From contig OZ017802.1 of the NCBI GenBank assembly GCA_963969395.1, forward strand, positions 5,644,501 through 5,708,500: a stretch of DNA of 64,000 bases. The letters run 5' to 3'. Position 1 is the stretch's first letter; every line of letters begins with the position of its first letter. Positions 1-14,041 of the stretch are shown piece by piece. A program made the translations under genes and the position numbers. Source of the DNA: Pseudoscleropodium purum. Taxonomy: Eukaryota > Streptophyta > Bryopsida > Hypnales > Brachytheciaceae. The notes under the pieces were generated by a model. The model searched no databases. It was not told the origin of the DNA and worked only from the letters and a program-made list of their open reading frames with translations.

Positions 1-3000
1 TAACTAGAAGTAATGCTAAAGAAACACAACACCAAACTCCATTCAGATTCTAGTTTTATCTTATCTTTTTTTTTTCTAATTCTAGCTCTTGATCTTACAT
101 TGCACACACTTTACAATGAACCATCAATTATTCCTTTTTGGAATGAATGTACGAAATTCTAGATGAATAATTTATGTTTTGTTTGTATTTTGCATGTTTC
201 ACCTACGTATATAGATGTAAGTAGCTTCTTCATTCCAACAAAGATTGTTCTTTACATTGTCTAAAATGAATGAAAAGAAAAACTATTCTACACTAAAGGT
301 TTTTTGTTATTGCTCTAAAGTGATACAAATTATTTTAGCAAGGATGTTTGGCAATATGTATTCTTCCTTTAGAAATGAACGAAATCACTAAATTATTTCA
401 AATTCTTCAAAGAACATCACTCTATTTTGGATGGATATATGTACACTTGGATGATTAAATGAACTACCATCCATATCTTGTAAGTTTCATCCATGCTTAT
501 GGATGAGAAGAGATTGATGACTTCAATGAAGATCTCTTTTCACATTGCCCAAAAGGAATGAAATATAAAGGTTAGTCATGCTTAAGATTGAAAGAAGAAT
601 AGAATAGGCTTTGCATAAACAAAAGTTGCTTGTAAGGTAGTTTGAAAATGACCTCACATAAAAGCCAATTCAATGCTATAAAGACAAAGCCTTATGTATT
701 CTAGCTTTTTGTTATTAGTATATTTTAATTTGGCACAATCCCCTTCCTTGATATGGTTATGAACAAAAAAAAAGAGGCATTGCATTGATAAAACGACAAC
801 ATGTAATGGAATTTGTGGAAGATTTTACATGATAGTTGAGCTAGTGACACACAAACAAAACCTCTCATAGTATAATTTCTTGTTATTTTAAACTTACAAA
901 TTATATTTCAATTTGGAACCATATTCTTTTTTATTATTACTTTGAACCTACTAGTATGTTTTCAACTCCACTCTTTTTATTGGCCAAGGACTATTATTGG
1001 TTCTTTGCATTAACAAAAACTACATTACAGTAAATGTAAAGAGTATAAGCCTATAACCTTACTCATTGGAAAAATTAGATAAGCCTCTTGTAATGTAGTT
1101 GCATGTTTTTTTTAACTTATTTGAACTTAAAGATATGCTCAAACTTGGAGTTAGTAATTTTGTGGGCTTCTAAAATTAATAAGGTAAATTACACTACAAA
1201 CTTAATTTTAGGTTGATTTGTAGTTGATTTGAATGCCATTTGTATGTATAGAGTTAAAAAATTATAATCAATTTTTTTTACTTTGAAGATAGAAGGAATC
1301 AAAAAATTTCAATTCAAAAAAATCTAGGTTTAAGGTTTTAAAATGTTCAAATTTAAAGTTTTAAAATTATAAAATATTATATTGGCTTGTAAACTCATAA
1401 ATTGATTATTTATAAATTTAAAAAAATTTAATCTTTTTTAATTTTACTTTGTAAGTTACTTTTTGCTAATGAAATTATATTTTTATTTTTTCAAATTTTC
1501 AGTTTTTCATTGTAAACTTGTAGAATTGTTAAACTTCTATTTTTTTCAAATTTTGAATTCACAAATTTCGAAAATTTAGACTTCTTAGAATTTCATTTAT
1601 TATAATTTTAAATTAATCTAATGATTTTTGTCAATTATATCTTTTGTATTTTTCAAGTTTTTCTTCAAGTTTTTATATTGACAATAGATGAATAAATTTG
1701 TTTTCAAAATTTTGATTTTGACTTTTTTTTGTTGATCATAATTTTAAATTTGATTTTGTCTCTTTGTCCTTTTGTTTATTTTGTATAAAAAGACATTAAA
1801 AAATATTAAAGTCCAAAATCTAATAGCTTGCTTGAACCTTCCTATTTATTTAGGGCTTTGGATTGTGATTCCATATTCCACTTTATAGGGCCTCTAATCT
1901 ACCTTTACAAGATTCACTTGAAATATTCACCAATTTTTTTCTTATCCTAACACCTACTAAAGTAGTAACAACTTTTTTTTTTTTTTTTTGAGGTGGGGTG
2001 GGGGTGGGGGTAGGCCGGGAGGATAATAAACCATTCTCTAACATCAATAGCTACTAGTACTGTTTTTATAGGTGAAATGTGAAAAATCCTATGAAAAATA
2101 TTTTGTACAACAATGGACCTTGTCACTATCTATTCACTCAACTTTGGCCATTATTTATTTAAAACAATGTAATATGGGTTCATCAATTGTTGAAGATCCA
2201 AGTATATAGGATCATAAAATAGAATGATCATTTACAAGTGCTCAAGAAATTAGTCTACCGTACCTTGAAGTCAGGTTTGTCATAGCCAATTCAAAATCAT
2301 TTCTTTTCCAAGAAAATCTCCTTTGTTAGTAGCTTTTAGAATTTCTAAAAATTTGTTATGGAGCAAGAAGAATATTTTGTTTACTTTACAAGTAGGGACC
2401 TCCAACTTTTTAGAAAGCAAGCAAGTTCGCATATTTGCGATGTCCTGTTCCCTTGAAGAATCTTGCACCAAATCTCCTCATAGAATATCATATTTGGGTG
2501 GAATTTGGGGCATGCTCATGAGGTTTTGGGCATGAAAACCACTAATTGCATACATGGAATGTTTTTCTTCACCTTAGAATAAGTTAATGAATTGATGTTT
2601 CCAGGCTATTCTCCTCTACCTCAGGAATAGAAAAGTGCAGTTACTCCAACGGTGATGTCTATTGAATTTAAGGATTAGAATGAATACATGATTTTAAATC
2701 ATGGATTTCTTACATTTATAAAGCAATCACGTTGGTGTTTTTATTATTTTTCATTTTTCACTTTTCATGGGGTTCTTTTTCTAAGATTAAAATTATTTTC
2801 ATCAATATTTTCTACACTTTTCAAATATGTCATAATAGAATTTCTAAAAATTTCATCATAGGCCATATTCATTTATTTTTATTTTATTTTTTAAGGAATC
2901 TAACTTGAATGTAGGGTATTTCATCCTTTGGATATTTTGACCTCTTAGAATGAAATTTTTTTCCTAGATATTTGATTCTCTTCACTTCAAGGTTGACTAT

Positions 3001-5588
3001 TCTATAATAGATGGGAATCCTACATTTGCTCAAATTCTCCACTAAAAGGGTGAAAATATGAGATTTGGAGCAAAGATTTCATGAGTATTTACCAAGTGTC
3101 AACAAGTTGTCTTTCAAGCTTCTAATGAACATTGATGCCCTACACTTAGTTACAAATTTATTTGTGATTCTCTCACTATGTAGAAGTTATAGTTGATAGA
3201 TAGGGAGTAGGTAGTAGGTAGGGAGACTTGCATCAATGGCCTTTGATCCACTAAACATTGGCTCATTGTCATTATAAAGAGACACTTTATTCATGCCAAT
3301 CCTCTTTGAAGACTAGAGTTTTTATCTATCTATCTAGGGAGACTGTAAGGAAGGCCCAATTATATGAGAGGGGAGGTCAAAACGGGAAAGATACAAATGC
3401 TGGCAATTAAGTTAGATTGCTTTGAAACATTTTTCTTCACAATTTTGATGATTGTTGTATTTCTTAGTAAGTTATTGTTTGAAATTATGAGTATTTTAGG
3501 AGCTTTCATATCAATGTTTAAGGAATCAATGTAATATAGAATGTCTATGGACATCTTGTTGTGCACATGAATGTCATGAACTTTGAGTATGAATTCATTG
3601 GTAGATGAGCTAATTCATGATGGAATGTATACTTATTATATAATTGATTATGGTTAGTGTGTAAGCAAAGATTGCCTAAATATAGGTATTTCTAGATGAA
3701 GAATTTGTATGTACACTAAAGCTAGACAACTTCCAAATGATGACATGTGCACTCAATGTATTTTGGGGGTTGATTTACTGCTCAAAGGCTATATACTTTT
3801 TTTTAAAGAAAATTGAGCAAAAGATTCTCCTATTTTCAATGAATAAAAGCACTCTATTGTTACATAATCTATGGACAATATTGTTCTATTATGGATGATT
3901 ATACACAATTTTGGATGAATATGTGTGCTTTCATTTATGTAGTATTTTCTTTGAATATGCATGTCAATAGATGTAAATAACTTCACCACTATATTTGAGA
4001 TTGTTTTCTGTACTATTTAGAAAAAAATGAAGAAAAAATTGCTTGCACTAAAATATGCACTAGAGTTAAATATACAACTCCTAGATAATAACAAGTGTGT
4101 TGGAATTTGGAATTGGACTATTTGAAATAGAGGGTTATGATTGTGATGAGATGTGCACTAGCCAAGTTAAAATACTTCTAAGGATGACTAGGATTTTTTT
4201 GATTGACTTTTAGCTTTCTATTTTTATTTTTATCTTGAATTATCTAGTAAGTAAAAGTCCTACTCATAAAAATAGAAAATAGATTCTAATCATACTTAAA
4301 AGTATTCTAATTTCCAATGCACATCTTATCTAAATTTTAATCTTTCACTTCAAATTCCAATGCACTTGTCTTCATCTAAAGCTATCTTAACTCCCATGCA
4401 ATGTTTAGTGCACTTTTCATTATCAATGAGCTCTCTAACTCCCTTGCATAAATCCAAAAATTTGGGTAGTGTCATGAGTCATCCAAATGGTGTTGTCTAA
4501 CTCCAATGTACAAATTCCTTGTTTAGAGATATCTATCTCTTTTCACACTAACTCCAATTAAGTGTAATTATTTAGTGTACATTCAATCATAGATTAGTTC
4601 ATCTACCAATGAATTCAACCACCTAGTTCATGACAATACTAAAGTGTTGGCTATCACCTATTATGGTTGGAAAAATATAAATTACTGTAAGAAAAAGCAT
4701 CCATTACCAAAGAAGTGCAGTTGAACAATGTATCTATAAATGCAATCCCTAGTTCCACTAGTGTAGCCTAAGGTGACCTTTGGTACATTTTTGCCGAACA
4801 ATTATTTAAAATTGAAAGGGTTGATTTGGCAATTCATTTTTTAATACGAAATTATTTGACAAATGTTAAATATATTTTTTTAACTTTTGGCAATCCTTCA
4901 AATAATCTTAAAAGTTGGATAAGTTTTTTTCATTGTATAGGAAAGTGATATTAATGGCTTTCAATGAACTCATTACTTTTTATAGTGTCTTGCTTTGTTG
5001 TAAAGTTAGTGGAATGAATTTGGATTCTGGATTATTTAGTCAACATATTGTAGGATCAAAATGTATAGGTATCTTTTCCAACATTTTGACTTTCTTTATG
5101 TTTAATTTTTCTTGGATTTGACAATGTGGCTAATTAATTTCCAAATCCATTCAACTTCAAAAATTTTAATGATTTTTTGCCAAAGTTGACCTCATGCTAC
5201 AATACCTTGATATTATAAATATAATAGGACAATAAAATAAATAATTCTAAAATTAAATTAAAATAAAGTAAAATCCATTAGTGAAACATAATAAATAATG
5301 CAAAGGAAAAGATCATCACTTCAAAGGCTTTTGTTACAACAAACAAACCAAAACATACACACCATACATGCTTCAATACCTTGTGGATGTAAATCTTCTA
5401 GATTTCAACATCTTTTTTTAGCACGTCTGCTTGTATCTTCTTTGTTGTTAGCCTTCATCTTCATCTTTGCCTTTGCTATTACAGACATATTTTCCACCTC
5501 CTTTAATCTTTGAAACCCTCTCTCAAATCTTACTAAATCTTTGGTTGCCCCTTTATGAATTGGAATTATATAGTTTATAGTCTTGAAC
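1..5588. other. AT-rich intergenic DNA, no gene seen
   Basis: No supported gene. All open frames are short (below about 75 codons), AT-biased and lack recognisable domains or coherent splice structure. A degenerate repeat can be noticed: the stretch around 130-300 resembles that around 3880-4060, both with 'agatgtaa.taacttc' followed by a shared 'agattgtt.t' block. A 17-base T run at 1973-1989 is followed by a G-rich tract. Probably old transposon debris. Confidence 0.6.
1995..2019 (+). other. G-rich tract, potential G-quadruplex
   Basis: Four runs of three or more G (GGGG, GGGGG, GGGGG, GGG) are separated by loops of 1, 1 and 6 bases, directly after a T run. It fits the simple G3+N1-7 quadruplex rule and is compositionally odd in very AT-rich surroundings. 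No gene is adjacent. Confidence 0.4.
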
Positions 5589-5741
5589 CATGGTTGTCAT
5601 ACTGGACAAGTTACTATTCATTTCATATCCTGTAGGACGAGTTATTATTCATCAAATGTACCTAAGAGATAGATTTGATGAATAATAACTCGTCCTACAA
5701 GACATGAAATGAATAGTAACTTGTCCAGTATGACAACCATG
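5589..5741. mobile_element. 153-bp hairpin MITE with 8-bp target duplication
   Basis: Two 69-base arms (5589-5657 and 5673-5741) are inverted copies with only two mismatches by eye, around a 15-base loop. The ends read CATGGTTGTCATACTGG. The element is flanked on both sides by TCTTGAAC (5581-5588 and 5742-5749), an 8-bp direct duplication. An 8-bp duplication is typical of hAT-type elements, so a hAT-derived MITE is the best guess, though the terminal bases are not the classical hAT CAGGG. High arm identity suggests recent insertion. If transcribed it would form a long, nearly perfect hairpin that could feed small-RNA production. Confidence 0.8.
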
Positions 5742-5749
5742 TCTTGAAC

Positions 5750-8700
5750 TCGCCTTGCAAAGCCATGTCACAAATTCTTCAAAGACCAATATAAACTCAA
5801 TGGAGAATCACACCCAAAATTGTGTATGATAGGGGTCCTAATATTGGCCAACCTCTCAAACCGTTATGTAACACAAAGGTATATTTTCCTTCTTCGATGC
5901 ACCATCATTACATAAGTAGTTTATATTTTAGGAGGTGGACACTTTTTTGATACTTCTACATTATAACTTTCACAAATTCATAACTAATTCCAAAAAGGCC
6001 TAGAAAATATAAAACGACTCAGGTTAGATGTCAATTTCATTTTTCTCTCCAAAACAAATATTTCATTATAATGGTAGTATTCCACAAACTTGGCACTTTT
6101 TGGCTTAGAACGTGCCATCTAAGTTATATACCTGTCCTAGATTTCATGATTTCAAGGTTTGAAATCTATACCAATCTTAGAAAATTAATGAAAAAATGGC
6201 GGAAAAATGGCGCCATTTTAACGAAATATTTGTACTATGAAAATTGAGTTTCTGAAAAATACAATCAACTCTTAAAAGGCACGCTTTCTAGACCTCGCCC
6301 TACCTTACTGGCTTACTGTGACACCCCCAATAGTCTAAAGTCAACAAGAATTCCCCCAAAATTCCCATTTCCAAAAAAAAAATTGAAGACCGAAAACTTG
6401 TAGGTGGCAATGATTGATGATGGTCCATGTGATTGACTTCAATGAGGCTAGCTAGAAATTGCTTTGCGAGGTTAATGCCGGATTCATGAGCTTGCAGTTC
6501 AACGGCTTCAACTACTGCAGCAGCAGTTCTGTTCTGCAGTTGTTGGCATGGTGTCAATATTTGCCATAAAGAGGGCAGCCTGATTAATTTGTGATAGTGC
6601 GTGGTGCCGTGGTGCCTTTCACGTCACTAACTTATTTCCTGGTGGAATAATCAAGTTCCATCAATCAAGCAGTGCTAGCTGTTATTGATCAACATTAAAA
6701 TGCGGCAATTATGTTCATAATGAAGGAGTCGCGTCCAGTGAGACCGGAGGAGCAATGCAAAGGTTCCTAGCCTGTCAACAAATTAGAGGAGACAGATCGA
6801 ATGAGTAATTAAGTTACTGGATCGAATGCATGAGAGTACGTACTGGCATGGATCGGGATGCACTGAGTGCGGGATGGAGCTCGACGGTGACAATCAAAAC
6901 AGTTCGCATAACTTAACTTACGTACACGGCGTGTCTAGATTTAGAGTTTTCTGACAGCACGGTCGAGTCTATCGATCGGGTACGTCGACCGGGTTTGTCT
7001 GTCTGTCTGTCATCGATCATGCATGACCAATACTCTTGAAAGATTGTGCAGAAATCTTGAGAAGAATCGTACAACAGTGAATACACCGAACTAAGTAAGT
7101 TATGATCGAGCTTTGGAGAGCAAGTGACTACGGTATGGACTACGGAATTATCAGTCGACACTTCCACTGAACTGTGAGGTACAGCGACAAACGATACTCA
7201 CTACACTTTGCACATACTCAATATACAACCATCGACAATTCATAAGCTTGGAAATTTGAAAATTGGACATGATGCTACACAAGTTCATGTAGATCTATGT
7301 ATGCAAAATTGTACATTACATTACTGAAAACAAGAAAGTATGTTACAAAGTCAAATGAGAAACTATATATTACTTAGTTTTGTTCAAGTTTGCTACAAAA
7401 TCTTTCGTAATTAGTTTGGTAGCCTTTGCTCTTCAACACAACAATTCTTCTTGGCATGGTTTAAAAAAAGTGCCATGCAATCCTCTTCATTGAAATTTGG
7501 AATACACATAACGCACACGCCCTCACAATTCTTGGATTCAAATGTGGAGATTGTGTAGGCTATAGGAGATTGGCTCATGCCCAAGAGAAAGCAACAATTT
7601 TTTGGTGTAGAAACATTGCTTTGAAGTTGCACTCAAAGCTTGGTGCTTTTACTCTTCACATAGTGGAGGTATATGATACTAACAACACACTAGAAACACA
7701 ACCCAAGTAACACCATGCAAACTCACAGAGACAAAAAAGTTAGAAGGTTGGTGGCAAAAGGCAAACAAGAACAAATTCTAGGAGTCCTAACCACTTCAAA
7801 GATTCTTATTTTTAAAACCCTAATTTCTTTTCGCTTTTCGGTTTCACATTGATATAATTAGTTGCTTGGATTTATGCTTTGATCATGCAATCTCTATTTT
7901 TCTAATTTAAATTGGTCGGAAATAGGTGCAAAAGTTGGGTTTGCTTTAAACATACTCAATTTTGTTTCTAATTATATAAGTACCTATTATTATTGACTAC
8001 CTAAATATTGCCTCTTCACCCCTAAATGACCAATTGTTCCCCTCTTGGGACACTTGTAGGTTTGGACAAATCCTTGTAATTTCAATTTTTGACATGATTT
8101 TCTAATTTTTTTTCAAAATAGGGAAATACATTAGCTTTTTGGAAATATAATTTCTATACTAATAAATGACCAGAGGCAAAAGTTATGCCATCCTAAACTT
8201 GAAAAATAGTTTGTTGGACAACATACATAAAATCACAAAAACTCAAAATGAAATTTTAAAATTTTCATTTCTCATAGAAAATACTTTTGTTTACAGATTA
8301 TTTCTATTTGATTTGATTCATTCTATTTGGATTAATGATGAGAAACTTATGGAGAGTCTTTTTTTTTCAAACAATTACATCGTTTAGGCAAAATAATTTG
8401 TAGAATTCATTTTTGAACTCAATTTTCACAATTAAAAAGAAGAAGTTGCACTCGATTTAATTTGATTTCCAAATCAATCTTACAATTGTTTCAATTCCAT
8501 CTTTGATTTAGAACTACTAACAATTTAGTTTTCTTTCTATTTCATATCTACTTCTATACAACAATTTTTTTAAGAATGAAAACTAAATGTTTTTTGAATT
8601 TTTTTTAGACTCTCAAATTGTGTTAAAAAATTCTGAAATTTCTTCCATATATCCTTTCCTAATTTAGTGCAAGATCCTATAGTTGGATATGCACCTCTCC

Positions 8701-9270
8701 CCATCTACGTTTAATAGTTTTACAACTTGTGATAGAAATGACAACTTAAAGTGTTTTTGATGAAAAAAAAGCTTTGATCTTTTAGGGATTAAAATATGAG
8801 CACTACTAATGAAGGAAGGTATGATAGACTATTTCTAAAGAAAGCCATGGAAGAAGCCCTTGAACATGCATTATTTTGTAAATTAACCTATCATCTTGTG
8901 AACCTACCATTATGAGTATTTATTGTATTCTTTTCAAAATGTCTTGTTCTAAATTTGGAGATGTCTTTAGTTTCAATTGTTGGTGCTCTCCCAAGATGAA
9001 CTTTGAAAAGTAATAAAGATATCTAAAAAGTAGATGGATAGATGGATCATAAACAATATCTCATCATTTTTGGGCCAAAGTTCTCTACTTCAACTAAATT
9101 CCAGCAAGCCCTTCTCTACAATTTACTAAGAAAAACATATCTTTCCAATCACTCTTTGACTCATTGCAATAAGTGACAATTATAGGTGCATGTACCTTAC
9201 AATAAATCCCTCAAGATAGTGGACTCGTGCCTGAAGCTCAAGAGATTCCTAAGGGTCTATATTCTTTATT
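5750..9270. other. Intergenic DNA, no supported gene
   Basis: Mostly AT-rich. A segment at about 6300-7200 has more balanced composition. It holds a minus-strand open frame from an ATG at 6557 (a helical, Ala/Glu-rich start) that I could not connect to further exons or to a family. It may be a gene relic. From about 7880 the sequence belongs to a dispersed repeat annotated separately. Confidence 0.45.
7880..9100 (+). repeat. Dispersed repeat, copy A
   Basis: This stretch and 47850-48750 share the same order of degenerate blocks in the same orientation. They include 'gaaatacattagctt', 'gcaaaagttatg', 'acaattacatc', a 'gg.gttaatatg'-like block, and 'ggtgtt/gctctaccatgatgaacttt' near 8980 and 48670. 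The copies are old, with many indels, and I see no intact ORF. They are probably internal parts of the same unclassified transposon family. Confidence 0.45.
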
Positions 9271-9472
9271 ACCTCTGAAGTATATCAAACCACTCCTGCT
9301 AAAAATTCGAACTTCCATTCTGTATAAAGTTTCTATCCGTTGTATGCGAACTACTTAAGATATAAATTACCTCTAAAGTATGTCTAAAGTATGTCAAACC
9401 ACTTCTACTGAAAATTCGAACTTCCATTCTGTATATTCTCTCCGTTGTATTCGAACTACTTAAGAGATAAGA
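9271..9472. repeat. Tandem duplication, about 100-bp unit
   Basis: Two adjacent copies (about 9271-9368 and 9369-9472) share 'acctctraagtat', 'aaaattcgaacttccattct', 'ccgttgtat.cgaacta' and 'cttaaga'. The copies differ by small indels. It lies about 200 bp beyond the stop codon of the PDI gene (minus strand) and has no evident coding role. Confidence 0.6.
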
Positions 9473-9670
9473 AAGACCAGTAGAAAAAATAATCACATCA
9501 ACGAGGACCATGTGCATAGAGTCAAAGCACATTGAGGGGATTCAGGGGCTAAAGACCACGGTGCTAGGAGGGGCTAATCAACCAAAAAAAGGGGCTAATG
9601 TACCAGTATTTAAAGCCCCTGTTTACTCCAAAATTAAGCCTGACTAAATGTCAAAAACCTCCTCGTGGCA

Positions 9671-12600
9671 TTAATCCCGCTTGACGTCGCTTCCTGGTAT
9701 TCTGGAAGGCCGACTTTCAGCCCATCTGCCAGTGCTAGGACCCCTGTACTCTTCCCGATCCTCTTGAAAGGCACTGTAGTCCAGACTCCTCAATAACATG
9801 ACCAAAACACCTACAACCAAGAATACATATGTGGCTGTAAGGGCTAAATTAGCAGTGGCTCGCTCATACAGCGATGGAGTTCGCATTTTATGTCGCTTGA
9901 GAGTGTTATCTTTATATCCTTGCAACAGCTTGGCCAGCTCTGACTCCATCGAGTTGCCAACAAATGCATCTGTGTTGTTGCTCTGTTTCATGTGCACATA
10001 AAATTGTTAGCGTCAATTTCGTACACAAGGGGTTTGTCTACGACGAACCTGATGTCATACAAGATCGCAACCAACCCTACTAGAGAGCTGCATGCCTAAC
10101 CCCACCTATTTTAGTATCAACCATGATTTTAATGTAACACCAAAATTGTGTAATATAAAGTAAATGATTTCTTTTGTTAAATTCTGTTCGTTGAGACCAC
10201 CATCGAGAAGCTTTTCAATGTTGTCACTCAAGCGACAAGTGCCCTACACTAGATCCAAAGCCCAATAAGTAGTGTTGCCAATAATTGCACTAATTCATGA
10301 TGTTCTTAGTGTTTCATGGGACAACAGAATGGTGCATTATACACTAAATAGAAAAAATGAAGTAGAAATCAAATCTTGGGAGTCTTAGAAATCTTAGTGA
10401 ATCTTAGAAATTTAACCAGGGAGTCCACTTGACTTGGCTGGAACTGGTCACTGGTGATCAATTCCAGCCAAGTTGGGTGGACAACCCGGGTTGGAACAGG
10501 ACACGATTTTCACTAGTGCATATAATTGGGCTATTGTGCAAGTTGAATTTGTACGTTGCAGACTCACCATTACAAAAGAGTCGTCATTCCAGACAAACAC
10601 TGTGGGAAGCTTGGTATCTTTCCTGATGTAGAAAGGGCGCAAAAACTCGGGAAACTCAGGGGCAACCACGTATGTGAACACGAACTTGCGATATGCAGGG
10701 GCAGCCATTTTCAGATTCTTGATGAAGTGCTTGGCTTCGGGTGTGCTATCAGACTCCAGAATAGCAACTACTGCTGGACGCCCGTCCTCCTGCACTGGCC
10801 TCAGAGTCTCCCCGGTCATATGAGAAACAAGTGGAAGCAGATTTTGTTGCACAAACTCCTCGACATACTCCGCTGCCACAAACAACCATTTTAAGGATTA
10901 GAGAGAGATTCTGGACGCCAAGAAGTTCTTGTCGTTAGAACAGGTTCATGTGAAAAATATTGACAAGCTGTACATAAGACAAACTTGATATGTAACAATA
11001 GTAGCATTGTTTATGTTAAAAGCTATCACTCTCGAGAACAATAATGACATTATTGAGAAATTAGCCAAGCCAAGGGTGGTTGAGAAGAATCGTGTCACTC
11101 TCGGAGGAATGAAACCACTATTCACAAAACAGTGGGAACGTCTTGTTGGGGGACGTTTCAAGCACATCATTCCTCTAATGGATCAGCCTGGCATCATTCC
11201 CCAAACAAAGCAAATTGCACAGCTTTCCCAGAAGTGACTTCACAAGAAACGAAAACCAGCTTCCCTACTGAGAAGTTCCCCTCGAAGCGCTTAACCCCTA
11301 AAGGACCGAGATCTCATAGTTTTAAAATGGCTAACTCGGGTTGAGAAAATTGTTATTCAAATGGGACCAAATTTTATAATACGAGAAGCAGTATAAAATA
11401 TTGCATGTGTTGATCGAAAAAATTAAAGAATAAGCAAAAGAAAGTTCCCACATAACCCACTCAATAGTGCTTAAAAACTCACGAAGCTTATTTTGGATTA
11501 GCCTAAACCAACCTTCAAAAGGACCATAAAACGTTGATCTCTCGCCAAATTCGCCACGCATCACCACAATGGCAGGGCCCTTGTCAAAATCAAAGGCCTC
11601 CATGACACTGTCAGAGAACATTTCCATCACAGCAAACCATGCCTTGGTTCGGTACTTCTTGGCAAGCTCTTCCAGGTCAATGACTTTGAGACCGAACCCC
11701 ACGAAGACGGGAATCTCAGGTCCAATAGATTTCAGAAACATTCGTAGGCCGGCTTCAGTGTCCAACTGTTGGATGGAAGGAGCCGACAAGCGTCTCAAGT
11801 AAGATACTATGCCATCCGCTTTTCGAGGCCCAGCGTAATCTGTAGGGAACCCATTGATGAAAAACTTCAGGGTCGGAAAGGCACTGGCAAACAGAAGAAT
11901 GAGTCAAAAAAATGGCATCTGAAAACTCGCTCCCAAGCAATTCCATTGACGCTGATACTTGCAGAGACCCTGGACAAAAAATTCCATATTCATTTGACCC
12001 CAAAGACTCTTGGTTCCCTGGTTAACTAAACTAAGGTAACTATAACTGCAACACTTGCGCATTGAGTATAGTTACTACTATCATAAAGGTAAAAATCTTT
12101 GTACATTCTTGTTCGCAAATCCGAGGGGATTCCAATGCACCAGAGAATGCATTGTTTGGATACTATATGCAAAAGTTATGAGAGTTCAAAGTCTTGTGGG
12201 GAAACCAACATATGTTCATATCTGCTTATCAAACGGTGGGGTCCATTCTCCAAAACAATACGTATTCATCTTGCAAGTTTTGAGGGTATACGCATAACAT
12301 GACTCAATTAAGTACCTCTACCTCCTTGCCCAACCACTCAAAAACTTTGGTTTTGCATGATGGTAGATATGACAAAACATATCTTGGTAACGCTGCATCT
12401 TGATAAGTACATAACTTTTTGATACATGGATGATCAACTCATTTGAGACTAAATGGGAAATAAGGGACACAGTCTGAAAAGTTTTCTTCTAATGCTCAAG
12501 TTAGTCCCCTTGTGCCCGGTAAAAATGAAATCCATCGAGCAATCATTCCCTAACGGAACAACTCTTCAGTACAGTACATGAAAAAATATCACACTCATCT

Positions 12601-14041
12601 AGGGTCAGACATTGCTATTAGCATCTATAACTAAAGTGGAAAATTTCTGTAGGTTCCTACAATTGAAGTTCAATCACTCCATGAAAATTTCTTTAACCAC
12701 TAGGAACTTCATAATTCTAACTTTTGATTCTAGTCCTATTGATCCTTGAAATCAAGAGAAGGGGGTACTTTCACAAGCAAGGACACAGAAGCTGGTGTTA
12801 GTGGAGCATATATGGGATAGCAACTTGAAGTCCTGAAAATACGGTCATGAAAAGATACCTTATTTTATACTGTGAGGCAACTCTTGAGTGCTTTTCGGCA
12901 TCAATTTTAGCCAAAACGATTGGTCTCGAATCCTTAGCGAGCACAGGAGCAGCGAGGTCCAGCTGCAAAGGAGTACACGAAAAGAGGGCTTATCAGAAAA
13001 CCAATTATGCATGTGGCGGGGTACAATTTTTTTGTGTAGCATATGAATCCACGCTCCCCTTCACATAGGTCAAACGGGGAGTTTAAGTAGATTGCAACAA
13101 ACTCTTTGAATTTCAAATTTCACCCCTTGCATTTTATCCCTATTCTGGAGAATTACGTCGCAAATAATTAGTGCATTCTCAATCCATATGTTGTGGTCTT
13201 CCATTCTACGTCTCAATACTACACGAATTGGATTCCAAGTTGGAATTTCCAACAAGATTGTTGAAAATGCACATTGAACTTGAGGAGGCCACATCTCCTA
13301 TTCATCATGATGGGGCAATTCAACGAGATCATTGAATTTAATTGTAGCAACCTTCAATGAAACTTACAATCCTTCCTCGAAGCAATCTACAGTCTCTAAC
13401 AATCAAAATTCCAGAGAATAACCCCTTCTGTTGGGATTCGAAAGCATGCATTGTCGATGTGATCTTCCTAGCTCACGTTCCTGTGATTCCAGCTCTAAGC
13501 AAATCCGCAAAGCTATGAAATAAGTTCAACACAGACGTATGTACAATCACTGTAACAATAGGGAGACCTCCCCAAGTTCTTTAAACAGTCTACTTATACT
13601 GAAAACCCTGATAGGAAATAAAGCATGTGCAGCTCGTTTTACACCCTTGAAATCTATCCACAGCCCGAAGAAAGAAAAATCACAATCGCATTCCAAAACC
13701 TGAGGAAAATAGAATTCCGTTGTGCCTAATTTGGTAACAAACTTGCAAATCACAAGGTCCAAGCTCAATGGCATATGCAGGCATTAGCCTACCTGAGGCG
13801 AGAGACGCTTGCAGTGGCCACACCAGGGCGCATAAAAGTCCACCAAGATGTGATCATGCTTGGCAATTGCCGCATCGAAGCTCTCATCCGTGAGCTCCAC
13901 GACGCGCCCGTAGAAACTGCTCGCGGGCACTGTTTCTCCAACTACAGTCTCCTCTTCCACAAGCTCTTGCGCACAAAGGCCAGCGAAATACAGGAAAACC
14001 AAACACACACAGAAATACGAGCCCCTCGACGACACCGCCAT
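9671..14041 (-). CDS. PDIL5-2: Protein disulfide isomerase-like, PDIL5-2 type, five exons
   Basis: Exons on the minus strand: 14041-13793, 12962-12859, 11883-11513, 10872-10568 and 9982-9671. All junctions are GT-AG with consistent phases and give 446 residues, close to the usual ~440 of plant PDIL5-2. A signal peptide occupies residues 1 to about 24. One thioredoxin domain follows with active site WCGHC (Cys 74 and 77) and the cis-Pro segment FPTLKFF. Two redox-inactive thioredoxin-like regions contain FVGFG and YGPFE. A membrane segment at about 386-409 precedes a charged tail ending VKRD. This is the family's single-domain, membrane-anchored layout, so the protein probably sits in the ER membrane and oxidises or isomerises disulfides. 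The ATG at 14041 fits the signal peptide; only a TTG lies just upstream in frame. The gene is divergent from the coiled-coil gene at 15023. Family assignment rests on motifs and layout. Confidence 0.93.

Noticed and set aside
6300..6557. Minus-strand ORF starting MTPCQQLQN as a gene (briefly considered a WRKY N-terminus)
   Set aside because: No further exons or diagnostic domain found, so left as a possible relic.
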